Source: a virus. From it: a stretch of 28,843 nucleotides of DNA. Below the pieces are notes generated by a model. It was given only the letters and a program-made list of their open reading frames with translations, searched no databases and was not told the DNA's origin. Of this stretch, positions 8,610 to 14,157 are shown piece by piece. The position numbers and the translations under genes were made by a program. Positions within the stretch are counted from its first letter, which is position 1, and every line of letters begins with the position of its first letter. The stretch spans positions 1 to 28,843 of the IMG/VR virus record IMGVR_UViG_3300046492_000397, one strand, 5' to 3'.

Positions 8610-8912
8610 TTAGATCTGCGAGCCAGCGGCGACCCGCTGAGTGATTTCATTCATGCGGCGATTCACGCCAGCCATGTGTTCGACGTGTGCCTGTGCGATC
8701 TGCAGCATCACGATGGAGTGGGCAAAGCGGCCGTTGTCGAGCTTCACCGCAAGGCCTTCCTCGATCAGAACCTGCATCGCCCGAGTGACGTTGCTCGGAC
8801 TATCACCGGCTATCTGAGCCAGTTCGGCGTTGCTGAGTCCGGTGATCGTGTGGCCTTTCAATGCTTTTAGAACGCGCAGCACGCGGCCCGCGCTGGATGC
8901 GGTGCGGGTCAT
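8610..8912 (-). CDS. IclR-type winged-helix DNA-binding protein
   Basis: The protein has 100 aa. It consists almost entirely of an IclR N-terminal-like winged helix: GRVLRVLKALKG, then LSNAELAQIAGDSPSNVTRA, MQVLIEEGLAVKLDNGRFA. No effector-binding domain follows, so it is a minimal DNA-binding module. The C-terminal helix may dimerise. It overlaps the CII-like gene by ATGA (8909-8912). It probably regulates early transcription; its target is unknown. Confidence 0.82.
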   Translation of the reverse strand: MTRTASSAGRVLRVLKALKGHTITGLSNAELAQIAGDSPSNVTRAMQVLIEEGLAVKLDNGRFAHSIVMLQIAQAHVEHMAGVNRRMNEITQRVAAGSQI

Positions 8913-9388
8913 GGCCGCTCCTCCAGTTCAAGTTGTGGTGTTTGGGTTTGGCTGACGTTGCCCCGATGCCAAGCGAGGCCTTCCATCGCGGCTTGTATCG
9001 CGGCCAAGGTTTCATCGGCGTCGCAGTTCTTCGCGTAGAAGGCCAACAGCTTGCCCGCCGCCGTGGTGAGTACTTCCTGCAGGGCCTGCGTGTCCTGCGC
9101 GGTGCAGTTCCGGCCTGTTGGGATAGCAATGGTCAATTGCCCGGCGCTGGCGGCGATCCAGCGGGTGACGTAATCACAGCCACAAGCGCGCTCGTAGGGC
9201 CGGATCAGGTTGGCCGGCATGCGGCCAGTTTGTAACCATTTGTAGACCGACCAGTGATCCGCAACGCCCATTTCATCGGCGATCCGATCCACGCTTTTGT
9301 TTTGGATTTCCTTGGCGAAGTCCTTACACAGCTCTAGCGCATGGCGCAGCGACGTTGGCTGCATGTTTTTCCAGCGACGGCGGCTCAT
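8909..9388 (-). CDS. CII-like phage regulatory protein, first gene of the early operon
   Basis: The protein has 159 aa. The start chosen is ATG 9388 (MSRRRWKNMQ) with AGGAA about 9 nt upstream. Residues 10-75 carry an HTH region with SVDRIADEMGVADHWSVYKW and then LQTGRMPANLIRPYERACG. This resembles phage CII-type regulatory proteins that act on tetrameric DNA sites. The C-terminal half is helical. It is the first gene after the TGCAAA-rich promoter region at 9430-9487 and heads the leftward operon through mor. Confidence 0.75.
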   Translation of the reverse strand: MSRRRWKNMQPTSLRHALELCKDFAKEIQNKSVDRIADEMGVADHWSVYKWLQTGRMPANLIRPYERACGCDYVTRWIAASAGQLTIAIPTGRNCTAQDTQALQEVLTTAAGKLLAFYAKNCDADETLAAIQAAMEGLAWHRGNVSQTQTPQLELEERP

Positions 9389-9429
9389 TGGAATGTTCCT
9401 ACAAGGGCGTCTTCCAAACAAAAAGCCGG

Positions 9430-9487
9430 TTTGCACATATGCAAAAGGATTACAGCGGGTGCAAATTTTTGGGGTACATTCGCAAAC
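9430..9487. promoter_or_regulatory. early promoter/operator region with TGCAAA boxes
   Basis: The interval between the leftward early operon (start 9388) and the rightward small gene (start 9501) holds the palindrome TTTGCA-CATA-TGCAAA (9430-9445). It also holds a second TGCAAA (9460-9465) and a related TTCGCAAAC (9479-9487). On the minus strand TTGCAC, 17 nt, CATATG could serve as -35/-10, with weak matches to consensus. The boxes look like operator sites for a phage regulator. TGCAAA-like boxes also occur at 9974-9979 and at both prophage ends. Confidence 0.5.
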
Positions 9488-9500
9488 TTGGACATGAGAG

Positions 9501-9740
9501 ATGACCGACCGAATTGAAAGGCTAGAGGCGCAAGTGAACGCGCTGGCACAGGGCTGGTTACGCCTTGCCGCGATTCTTGAAGTCGAGGGCTTAGTGACGC
9601 CGGGGCGTATTGACCGGGCGCTGCGTCCCGTTCAGTGGCCGGGGCAACTGATTGAGGCCGAGGCGGCAAAAACACTTGCCTGGCTGTGTGATCAATTGGC
9701 CGAAGCGCGTGACGCACGCCGGACTTCCGCTGGAGGATGA
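9501..9740 (+). CDS. small helical protein in the switch region, hypothetical
   Basis: The protein has 79 aa. A leucine-rich helix (IERLEAQVNALAQGWLRLAA) is followed by a second helical part (EAAKTLAWLCDQLAEARDARR). It runs opposite to the early operon on both sides and ends 3 nt before the end of the gp16-like gene. The intergenic space around it and its phage-like composition favour a real gene. The ribosome site (GAGAG) is weak. Similar short proteins sit at this place in related Pseudomonas prophages by my recollection. The function is unknown. Confidence 0.65.
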   Translation: MTDRIERLEAQVNALAQGWLRLAAILEVEGLVTPGRIDRALRPVQWPGQLIEAEAAKTLAWLCDQLAEARDARRTSAGG

Positions 9741-9743
9741 CCA

Positions 9744-9956
9744 TCAGGCGGCCATCGCTGCGGAGGGTTTGAGGCCGAGCTTCACCGCGATCTCATGCGC
9801 CTTGCCGTAGTTGGCTTTGGCTTGGCCATTTAGGACGCGGTACACCTCGTTACGGGTGTAGCCGTTTTCGGTAGCCCAATCGGTGATGGTTTTGCCTCGC
9901 TGACGAAAGCTTTCTTTGACTTGGTCGGCGGTTAGGGCTTTGGCATGGGTGGCCAT
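9744..9956 (-). CDS. Ner/BcepMu gp16-like small DNA-binding protein
   Basis: The protein has 70 aa. The start is ATG 9956 with AGGAG 8 nt upstream. A longer frame to 10127 would run through the repressor start. The core ITDWATENGYTRNEVYRVLN followed by GKAHEIAVKLGLK is an HTH closely like the small regulator next to the repressor in BcepMu-type phages. It is divergent from the repressor, and the two share a 68-nt control region. By analogy with Mu Ner it would turn down early and repressor transcription once lytic growth begins. Confidence 0.85.
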   Translation of the reverse strand: MATHAKALTADQVKESFRQRGKTITDWATENGYTRNEVYRVLNGQAKANYGKAHEIAVKLGLKPSAAMAA

Positions 9957-10004
9957 GGTGGTGGCTCCTGTGATGCAAAGATGATTGCTGTTTGTTTGAA
10001 TCAT

Positions 10005-10055
10005 ATTGGTGGGATATTTACACCGTGTCAATAGAATTGGTGGAACAGTTACACC
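10005..10055 (+). promoter_or_regulatory. repressor operators, two 20-bp direct repeats
   Basis: ATTGGTGGGATATTTACACC (10005-10024) and ATTGGTGGAACAGTTACACC (10036-10055) agree at 17 of 20 positions and lie 31 bp apart. Each has GGTG...CACC half-symmetry. The first covers the expected ribosome site of the repressor; the second lies within its first codons. This arrangement fits autoregulation of the repressor and control of the divergent gp16-like gene. Part of the second copy is constrained by coding, so chance cannot be fully excluded. Confidence 0.55.
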
Positions 10056-10453
10056 TTCGCCTTCGCGAAGAAATCGACCGGTGCGGCCTTTCTTTGGCCG
10101 CAGCGTCCCGTGCTGCCGGCGAAACAAGCCCGCAGCGCTTGAAAGAAGTGGTTTCGGGCCGGCAAAAATGTCCGGCTGACCTTGTGGCGAAGTTGCTGGT
10201 TATTGGCGTCGACGCGCAGTACGTCTTGATTGGCCAACGCGCTCAGGGCGGAAAGCCGCAGTTGGCGCCGGATGAGGAAATGCTGCTGGACGGATACCGC
10301 GCATTAGATGCGGCCAGTAAGAAGCGAATGCTTGCCAGCATTATCTTGAGCGAGTCGGGCGGCGCTGTGGGGGCACAGGCGTCGACGAACACAACAGTGT
10401 CTGGCTCAGGTAACCGTGTAGCGGGAAGGGATTTTCATATTACGAAGGAATGA
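10025..10453 (+). CDS. Cro/CI-type phage repressor with C-terminal NRVAGRDF motif
   Basis: The protein has 142 aa from GTG 10025 (VSIELVEQ). The frame is open to 9992, but the added residues lack family character. An N-terminal HTH (EIDRCGLSLAAASRAAGETS, PQRLKEVVSGRQKCPADLV) and the linker GVDAQYVLIGQR are typical of repressors of BcepMu/B3-like phages. They keep the lysogenic state by blocking early transcription. The last 20 residues (TVSGSGNRVAGRDFHITKE) are a glycine-rich strand-like tail. The next protein starts with almost the same motif (NNRVAGRDYYE). Such tails may mediate homotypic assembly; this is inference. Confidence 0.87.
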   Translation: MSIELVEQLHLRLREEIDRCGLSLAAASRAAGETSPQRLKEVVSGRQKCPADLVAKLLVIGVDAQYVLIGQRAQGGKPQLAPDEEMLLDGYRALDAASKKRMLASIILSESGGAVGAQASTNTTVSGSGNRVAGRDFHITKE

Positions 10454-10462
10454 GGTGGGGAG

Positions 10463-10894
10463 ATGCACATAGACGGACATAACAACAGGGTCGCAGGACG
10501 CGACTACTACGAAAAAGCCACATTGAATTTGACGCCGGAGCAACTCGCACAGCTGTCCATCCGGCCCTGCATAAGCTGTGAAACTAGGCTCGTCCCGGCA
10601 GGCGGAAGGGTTTGCAACCACTGTCGCCGCGAAGCTTTGGCGCAGGAAACTCGCGAAAAGTTGGCAGCCTTTGCTTTTGCCGTGTTGGTGGTTTTGGGCT
10701 TATTGATCATGTGGGCAAACACAAACGAGATACGCATTACCCCATCCTTTCTTTTCGAACTAGGCGTGGTGTCGGCGGCGCTCGTTGCTGGAGTAGTCGC
10801 TTTATGCGTTTTGATACGGTTGATTTGGATTGAACACGGCGATGACATCGTTAAGGCACTTGGTCAATGGTTGATCCGCCTTTTTAGGTTGTAA
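10463..10894 (+). CDS. zinc-ribbon two-TM membrane protein with N-terminal NRVAGRDYY motif
   Basis: The protein has 143 aa with a strong GAGGTGGGGAG ribosome site, 9 nt after the repressor stop, so it is probably co-transcribed in the lysogen. Order of parts: motif GHNNRVAGRDYYE (residues 5-17); zinc ribbon with C36/C39 and C51/C54 (CISC, CNHC); a charged link; TM1 about 67-85; TM2 about 97-122; and an amphipathic C-terminal helix (IVKALGQWLIRLFRL). There is no signal peptide. A membrane immunity or superinfection-exclusion effector fits the place and layout, but no family function is known to me. The GC content is lower than in the phage structural genes. Confidence 0.82.
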   Translation: MHIDGHNNRVAGRDYYEKATLNLTPEQLAQLSIRPCISCETRLVPAGGRVCNHCRREALAQETREKLAAFAFAVLVVLGLLIMWANTNEIRITPSFLFELGVVSAALVAGVVALCVLIRLIWIEHGDDIVKALGQWLIRLFRL

Positions 10895-10980
10895 TCAGCG
10901 AATGTCGGCTGTTTTTGTACTGCTGACATCAGAAAAATAGATACGGCAATCACCGGGCGATAGAGCTAGGAGCAACCAAA

Positions 10981-11169
10981 ATGACACAAAAAAACAATGA
11001 TAAGGGCCCAAAGCCCGGTGGGAATGAAAAACATCGGGTAACCAATGATCAGGGAAGTAACAAGAGAGGCGAAGTTCATCGTAAATCTGGGTTTCCTGAG
11101 GTAGTCGACACTGTTGCCCCCCCTTCGAGAAAACCTGATAGTGGAGGCGGCAATGGCGAGCGAGGCTGA
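10981..11169 (+). CDS. 62-aa hydrophilic protein paired with a SLATT-like gene
   Basis: An ATG has a good AGGAG ribosome site 7-8 nt upstream. The product is very polar, rich in G, K, N and P, and is probably disordered (MTQKNNDKGPKPGGNEK...). A short better-conserved-looking core contains GFPEVVDTVAPPSRKP. Its 3' end overlaps the start of the following two-TM gene (11153-11169), so the two are probably translationally coupled. It could be a partner or neutraliser of the membrane protein. I know no named family. Confidence 0.65.
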   Translation: MTQKNNDKGPKPGGNEKHRVTNDQGSNKRGEVHRKSGFPEVVDTVAPPSRKPDSGGGNGERG

Positions 11170-11704
11170 TCTTCTTCAACGTTGGGACAACATGCGTTTC
11201 GGGGTTCGTAGATCCGCTCGTTATCATCAATGTCGACGCCGCTTCTATGACCGAGTCGACCGGCTCTACAGTATTGCGTCGTTAGTCTTTGGATCAGCTG
11301 CGTTTGTTAGTGTGCTTCAAGGCCATGATGCGAAGGTTTTTGCGCTTTGGACATCTGGTGGTGTCGCCGTTTTTGGGATTGTTAATCTGGTATGGGGTAG
11401 CGCAATGCGCGCACGCGACCATAGCGACTTCATGCGCAGATACGTCGAACTTGAACAGCGGATGTTGCAGCCCCCGTCGGAAGCACTTTTGGAGTCTATC
11501 GCTGCCGTAAGATTGAGCATCGAATCAGATGAACCTCCCGCATTACGTGTACTCGACTGCATCTGTCACAACGAGCAAGTGCGGGCAGATGGCGGCACTC
11601 CTAATGAGTACGTGCCTATAGGCTTTTTCCAACGTCTCTTTTCTCCATTTTTCGACATTTGCGCGCACTCGCTTACGAAGGTCAAAGACAAGTCAAATCC
11701 TTAA
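11153..11704 (+). CDS. SLATT-like two-TM membrane protein
   Basis: The protein has 183 aa. The ATG at 11153 has GGAGG upstream; the same frame is open from 11114 but with no ribosome site. N-terminal helix with RFGVRRSARYHQCRRRFYDR, TM1 about 38-54 (YSIASLVFGSAAFVSVL), TM2 about 61-82, then a long helix (RRYVELEQRMLQPPSEALLE). This is the layout of SLATT-domain proteins, predicted membrane effectors of bacterial conflict systems that are often controlled by a linked sensor. No sensor enzyme is present here; the only partner seen is the 62-aa upstream protein. It lies at the end of the immunity block just before the lysis operon. Confidence 0.72.
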   Translation: MASEADLLQRWDNMRFGVRRSARYHQCRRRFYDRVDRLYSIASLVFGSAAFVSVLQGHDAKVFALWTSGGVAVFGIVNLVWGSAMRARDHSDFMRRYVELEQRMLQPPSEALLESIAAVRLSIESDEPPALRVLDCICHNEQVRADGGTPNEYVPIGFFQRLFSPFFDICAHSLTKVKDKSNP

Positions 11705-11712
11705 GACGATAT

Positions 11713-11759
11713 CTCTTTAAACTCGATTAAAAGCCCTCCTGAACAACGCCGCCCATGAT
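11713..11759 (+). promoter_or_regulatory. late promoter element, copy 1 (lysis/head operon)
   Basis: CTC TTTAAACTCGATTAAAAG (11713-11733) has dyad symmetry, TTTAA-ACTCGA-TTAAA. Exactly 20 nt downstream lies CATGAT (11754-11759), a plausible -10. No -35 is needed if an activator binds the dyad, as Mor/C does at Mu promoters (TTAT-N6-ATAA type dyads). Copies 2 and 3 have the same spacing. Confidence 0.65.
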
Positions 11760-11767
11760 GGCGGCGT
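11746..11767 (+). promoter_or_regulatory. GC hairpin over the copy 1 promoter -10 region
   Basis: ACGCCGCC (11746-11753), loop CATGAT, GGCGGCGT (11760-11767) form a perfect 8-bp stem. It is followed by GTGTATTT, so it could be a terminator for the upstream cargo genes. The loop is the predicted -10 hexamer of the late promoter. Copies 2 and 3 do not share this. Confidence 0.5.
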
Positions 11768-11815
11768 GTGTATTTCTGGCGCCCGGAAACAGCGGCGCCG
11801 TTACAGGAGGCGCCC

Positions 11816-12316
11816 ATGCGACCCGAAAACCCTCGCGGCATCCGCAACTTCAATCCCGGCAATATCCGCCACGCTAAAGGCGTGCGTTGGCAAGGCATGG
11901 CGGCGACTCAAACCGACGCAAACTTCGTTCAGTTCACCGGCCCGCGCTGGGGCATTCGCGCCATCGCCCGAGTGCTCATTACCTACCAGGATAAGCGTCA
12001 AGCCGCAGACGGAAGCCGAATTGATTCCGTGCGCGAAATCATCGAACGCTGGGCGCCGCCAACCGAAAACAACACCGAGGCCTACGTCCTTACGGTGGCC
12101 CGCGCTCTGGGCCTCGCTCCGAATTTTGAAGGCGTTGATGTCTACGACTTTGATGTCATGCGCGTGCTGGTGCCGGCAATCATCCGCCATGAGAACGGCC
12201 CCGGCCCACTGCCCGGCGGGGGCTGGTACGGCGATAGCCTGATTGCTGAAGGGCTGTCCCTTGCCGGCATCGAGCGCGGCGCCACTCACGGCCAAAGCGT
12301 GAGGGCCAACGTATGA
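11816..12316 (+). CDS. phage endolysin / peptidoglycan hydrolase (NPGNI family)
   Basis: The protein has 166 aa from ATG 11816 with AGGAGG 6 nt upstream. The N-terminal GIRNFNPGNIRH, the middle FTGPRWGIRAIARVLITYQD and the C-terminal DFDVMRVLVPAIIRHENG form a family seen at the head of lysis cassettes in Pseudomonas Mu-like phages. The family is often named 'structural protein P5' or lytic transglycosylase. It probably cuts cell-wall peptidoglycan at lysis. It has no signal peptide, so it needs the holin encoded next. It is the first gene of the late operon behind promoter copy 1 and overlaps the holin by ATGA. Confidence 0.8.
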   Translation: MRPENPRGIRNFNPGNIRHAKGVRWQGMAATQTDANFVQFTGPRWGIRAIARVLITYQDKRQAADGSRIDSVREIIERWAPPTENNTEAYVLTVARALGLAPNFEGVDVYDFDVMRVLVPAIIRHENGPGPLPGGGWYGDSLIAEGLSLAGIERGATHGQSVRANV

Positions 12317-12531
12317 GGCTCATCTGCAACTGGCGCCGCTGCTACAAGCTCTACAGCGTCCAGCTCGGGCTGCTGATTGCCTTCTTCGGTCTCGCGCAAC
12401 TGGAACTGTTGCCGATGTGGCAGGCGCAACTTTCGTCCAAGGCATACGCGGCCCTGAACAGCGGCTTGGCGCTGGTGCTGTTCATTGCCCGCCTGATTAA
12501 ACAAGGCCCGGATCAGGAGGCGCTCAAATGA
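12313..12531 (+). CDS. putative holin
   Basis: The protein has 72 aa with two hydrophobic segments (QLGLLIAFFGLAQLELLPMW at about 17-36 and ALNSGLALVLFIARLI at about 48-63) and a short charged tail. This is the usual layout of small phage holins, which open the inner membrane for the endolysin. It lies between endolysin and spanin genes and overlaps both neighbours by ATGA, so the lysis cassette is translated as a coupled unit. Confidence 0.8.
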   Translation: MRLICNWRRCYKLYSVQLGLLIAFFGLAQLELLPMWQAQLSSKAYAALNSGLALVLFIARLIKQGPDQEALK

Positions 12532-12740
12532 GGCTGAACCTGTTTGGCCGGGCCTTGGGCGCGCTACTCGCCGGCTTGTTGTGTGGTCATACCTGGGCCG
12601 CCACTTACCAATCCCTCGGAACGTGGGGCGGCCCGCAAATCATCCCTTTTAGCCGCCGGGGTAAGACCGGCATCGCCGCCGCGAAACGCCGCGCCCGGAA
12701 GTCTCGCAACCGCCGGAGACAGCTCCATGGGCGCGCTTGA
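12528..12740 (+). CDS. small lysis-cassette protein with signal peptide, hypothetical
   Basis: The protein has 70 aa. It begins with a signal-peptide-like stretch (LFGRALGALLAGLLCGHTWA, probable cut after TWA). A short neutral segment (TYQSLGTWGGPQIIPFSRR) and a very basic tail (AAAKRRARKSRNRRRQL) follow. The start overlaps the holin stop (ATGA) and the end overlaps the spanin start. If exported, the basic tail could contact the envelope. The function is unknown; the position makes a lysis accessory role likely. Confidence 0.6.
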   Translation: MRLNLFGRALGALLAGLLCGHTWAATYQSLGTWGGPQIIPFSRRGKTGIAAAKRRARKSRNRRRQLHGRA

Positions 12741-13341
12741 TCTGATTGTCTGGCCGCGCTCGGCCCGAATTCTCGCCATTGCCTTCGCCTGCCTGTTGAG
12801 CGCACTCACGGGCGGCGCCGCTACCGCTGGCTTCGCCTTCAGCTATGCGAAAGCGATGGGGGACACAGATCTCGCGAACCTCAAAACCGAACAAGCGGAA
12901 CAGGCCGCAAAAGCGGCGAATGAAAGCCGGCTGTTGTTGCTTCAGCAAGTCGCACGCGTCAACGAAGCCGAGGCGTTGATGTACGCAACTATCGACCAAC
13001 TCGCCGAAGAAAAACGTCAACTGCAGGAGCGGATTCCCCATGTCACGACCCAATACATTCCGGCGCCTGGCGCTGCGGCTAAGCCCGTTCCTCATTGCGT
13101 GTTCACTGCTGGTTGGTTGCGCGACTTCAACGCCGCCCTCGGCGTGCCCACCCCAAGATCCGGCCCCGCTGACTCCGCGTCTGAAAAAGCGGCCCGGCCC
13201 GCCCCCGGCACTGACGCCGAACTACTGGAAAGCGGCGTCACTCCGGCAGACATCCTTGCCCACGCTCAGGACTACGGCGAGTGGGCGCGTACCAATCTTG
13301 CCCAGCTCAATGAGCTGCTCGATTTACGAGAAAAGGACTGA
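12727..13341 (+). CDS. Rz-like inner-membrane spanin
   Basis: The protein has 204 aa from ATG 12727 (MGALDLIVWPRS). One N-terminal TM (about residues 14-35, ILAIAFACLLSALTGGAATA) anchors a periplasmic coiled coil (NLKTEQAEQAAKAANESRLL through AEEKRQLQERI). The C-terminal part ends in AHAQDYGEWARTNLAQLNEL, common in Rz-like lysis proteins. With the nested Rz1 lipoprotein it would span the periplasm and fuse inner and outer membranes in the last step of lysis. A longer frame upstream (from 12544) overlaps the preceding gene and is not used. Confidence 0.82.
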   Translation: MGALDLIVWPRSARILAIAFACLLSALTGGAATAGFAFSYAKAMGDTDLANLKTEQAEQAAKAANESRLLLLQQVARVNEAEALMYATIDQLAEEKRQLQERIPHVTTQYIPAPGAAAKPVPHCVFTAGWLRDFNAALGVPTPRSGPADSASEKAARPAPGTDAELLESGVTPADILAHAQDYGEWARTNLAQLNELLDLREKD

Positions 13342-13357
13342 CGCCATATGGCTGTAG
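13040..13357 (+). CDS. Rz1-like outer-membrane spanin lipoprotein, nested
   Basis: The protein has 105 aa, encoded in another frame within the Rz gene, with AGGAG 10 nt upstream of its ATG. A lipoprotein signal peptide ends in LLVGC, with the lipid-bearing cysteine at about residue 27. A proline-rich mature part follows (PPSACPPQDPAPLTPRLKKR). Nested Rz1 genes of this form are well known in lambda-like and Mu-like phages. The C-terminal 40 residues, which run past the Rz stop region, are longer than typical. Confidence 0.8.
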   Translation: MSRPNTFRRLALRLSPFLIACSLLVGCATSTPPSACPPQDPAPLTPRLKKRPGPPPALTPNYWKAASLRQTSLPTLRTTASGRVPILPSSMSCSIYEKRTDAIWL

Positions 13358-13563
13358 GCGACGTTTCGGAAGACGACAGCGAAGAGGCAGTAAGGCGCGT
13401 ACGGCAAGGCGAGATGTTCATCCGCTCAGGCGTTTCGGCCTACCGCTGCGAAACCTGCGGCGATGCGATCCCCGAGGATCGGCGCCAGAACGAACCGGGC
13501 ACGGAACACTGCGCCGATTGTATCGACGCACTGAAACACTCAACACGGCGGGGCTTTCGATGA
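13348..13563 (+). CDS. TraR/DksA-type zinc-finger protein
   Basis: The protein has 71 aa with a C-terminal C4 zinc finger (YRCETCGDAIPEDRR ... HCADCIDAL), the TraR/DksA signature. Short phage TraR proteins bind the secondary channel of RNA polymerase and mimic DksA/ppGpp effects. AAGGA lies about 9-10 nt upstream of ATG 13348. It overlaps the end of Rz1 and the start of the gp25-like gene. A Mu-like genome carries such a gene in this place. Confidence 0.88.
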   Translation: MAVGDVSEDDSEEAVRRVRQGEMFIRSGVSAYRCETCGDAIPEDRRQNEPGTEHCADCIDALKHSTRRGFR

Positions 13564-13865
13564 ACATGAATGAAATGAACTTCGGTTTCCAGACCGTGCA
13601 GTGGCTGATCCTGACGGTACTCGGCATCTACACCTGGCTGACCAAACGCCAAGCGGCGAGCGCCCAAGAACTGCTGGAGCTGCGCACCCGGATCGTTGCG
13701 CTTGAAGAGCACGTGCGGCACCTCCCTGATCAAACCGCCGTGACCGACTTGCTGGGCGATATGAAGGCGGTACGCGCCGAGCTCTCGGGGGTCAAGGATG
13801 CGCTTGGCCCTTTAGCCCGTTCGCTGGATCGGATCAATGACTACCTGCTGCGAGAAAAGACATGA
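13560..13865 (+). CDS. DUF2730 / Mu gp25-like protein
   Basis: The protein has 101 aa from ATG 13560 (ATGA overlap upstream). One N-terminal TM (FQTVQWLILTVLGIYTWL) is followed by a coiled coil (QELLELRTRIVALEEHVRHL; LGDMKAVRAELSGVKDAL). It matches the membrane-anchored coiled-coil layout of the DUF2730 family next to the Mu terminase genes. Its role is unknown. It overlaps the next gene by ATGA. Confidence 0.83.
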   Translation: MNMNEMNFGFQTVQWLILTVLGIYTWLTKRQAASAQELLELRTRIVALEEHVRHLPDQTAVTDLLGDMKAVRAELSGVKDALGPLARSLDRINDYLLREKT

Positions 13866-14155
13866 CCCCTTATTCCGACTTTCTGCGCCAAGACATGCGG
13901 CTGGTGATCCTGCGATTGTTGGTGGAAATGCCCGGCTACCGAGCCAACAGCTCGGTGCTGAACACGGCCCTCGATAACTTCGGCCATACCGCAAGCCGCG
14001 ACCAAGTGAAAACCGAGCTGCAATGGCTGGCTGAGCAAGGCGCCCTCAGCATCTCTGACGTCGGGCCGGTGTTGGTGGCAACCCTTACCGAGCGCGGGCA
14101 GGACATTGCCGCCGGCCGCGCCCGCGTTCCAGGCATCAAACGGCCGGGGGCCTGA
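13862..14155 (+). CDS. Mu gp26-like phage protein (winged helix)
   Basis: The protein has 97 aa. The sequence FLRQDMRLVILRLLVEMPGY, then HTASRDQVKTELQWLAEQGA and VATLTERGQDIAAGRARVPG, is typical of the small winged-helix protein found just before the terminase small subunit in Mu-like phages. It may bind DNA during packaging, but this is not established. It overlaps its upstream neighbour by ATGA. Confidence 0.83.
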   Translation: MTPYSDFLRQDMRLVILRLLVEMPGYRANSSVLNTALDNFGHTASRDQVKTELQWLAEQGALSISDVGPVLVATLTERGQDIAAGRARVPGIKRPGA

Positions 14156-14157
14156 CC

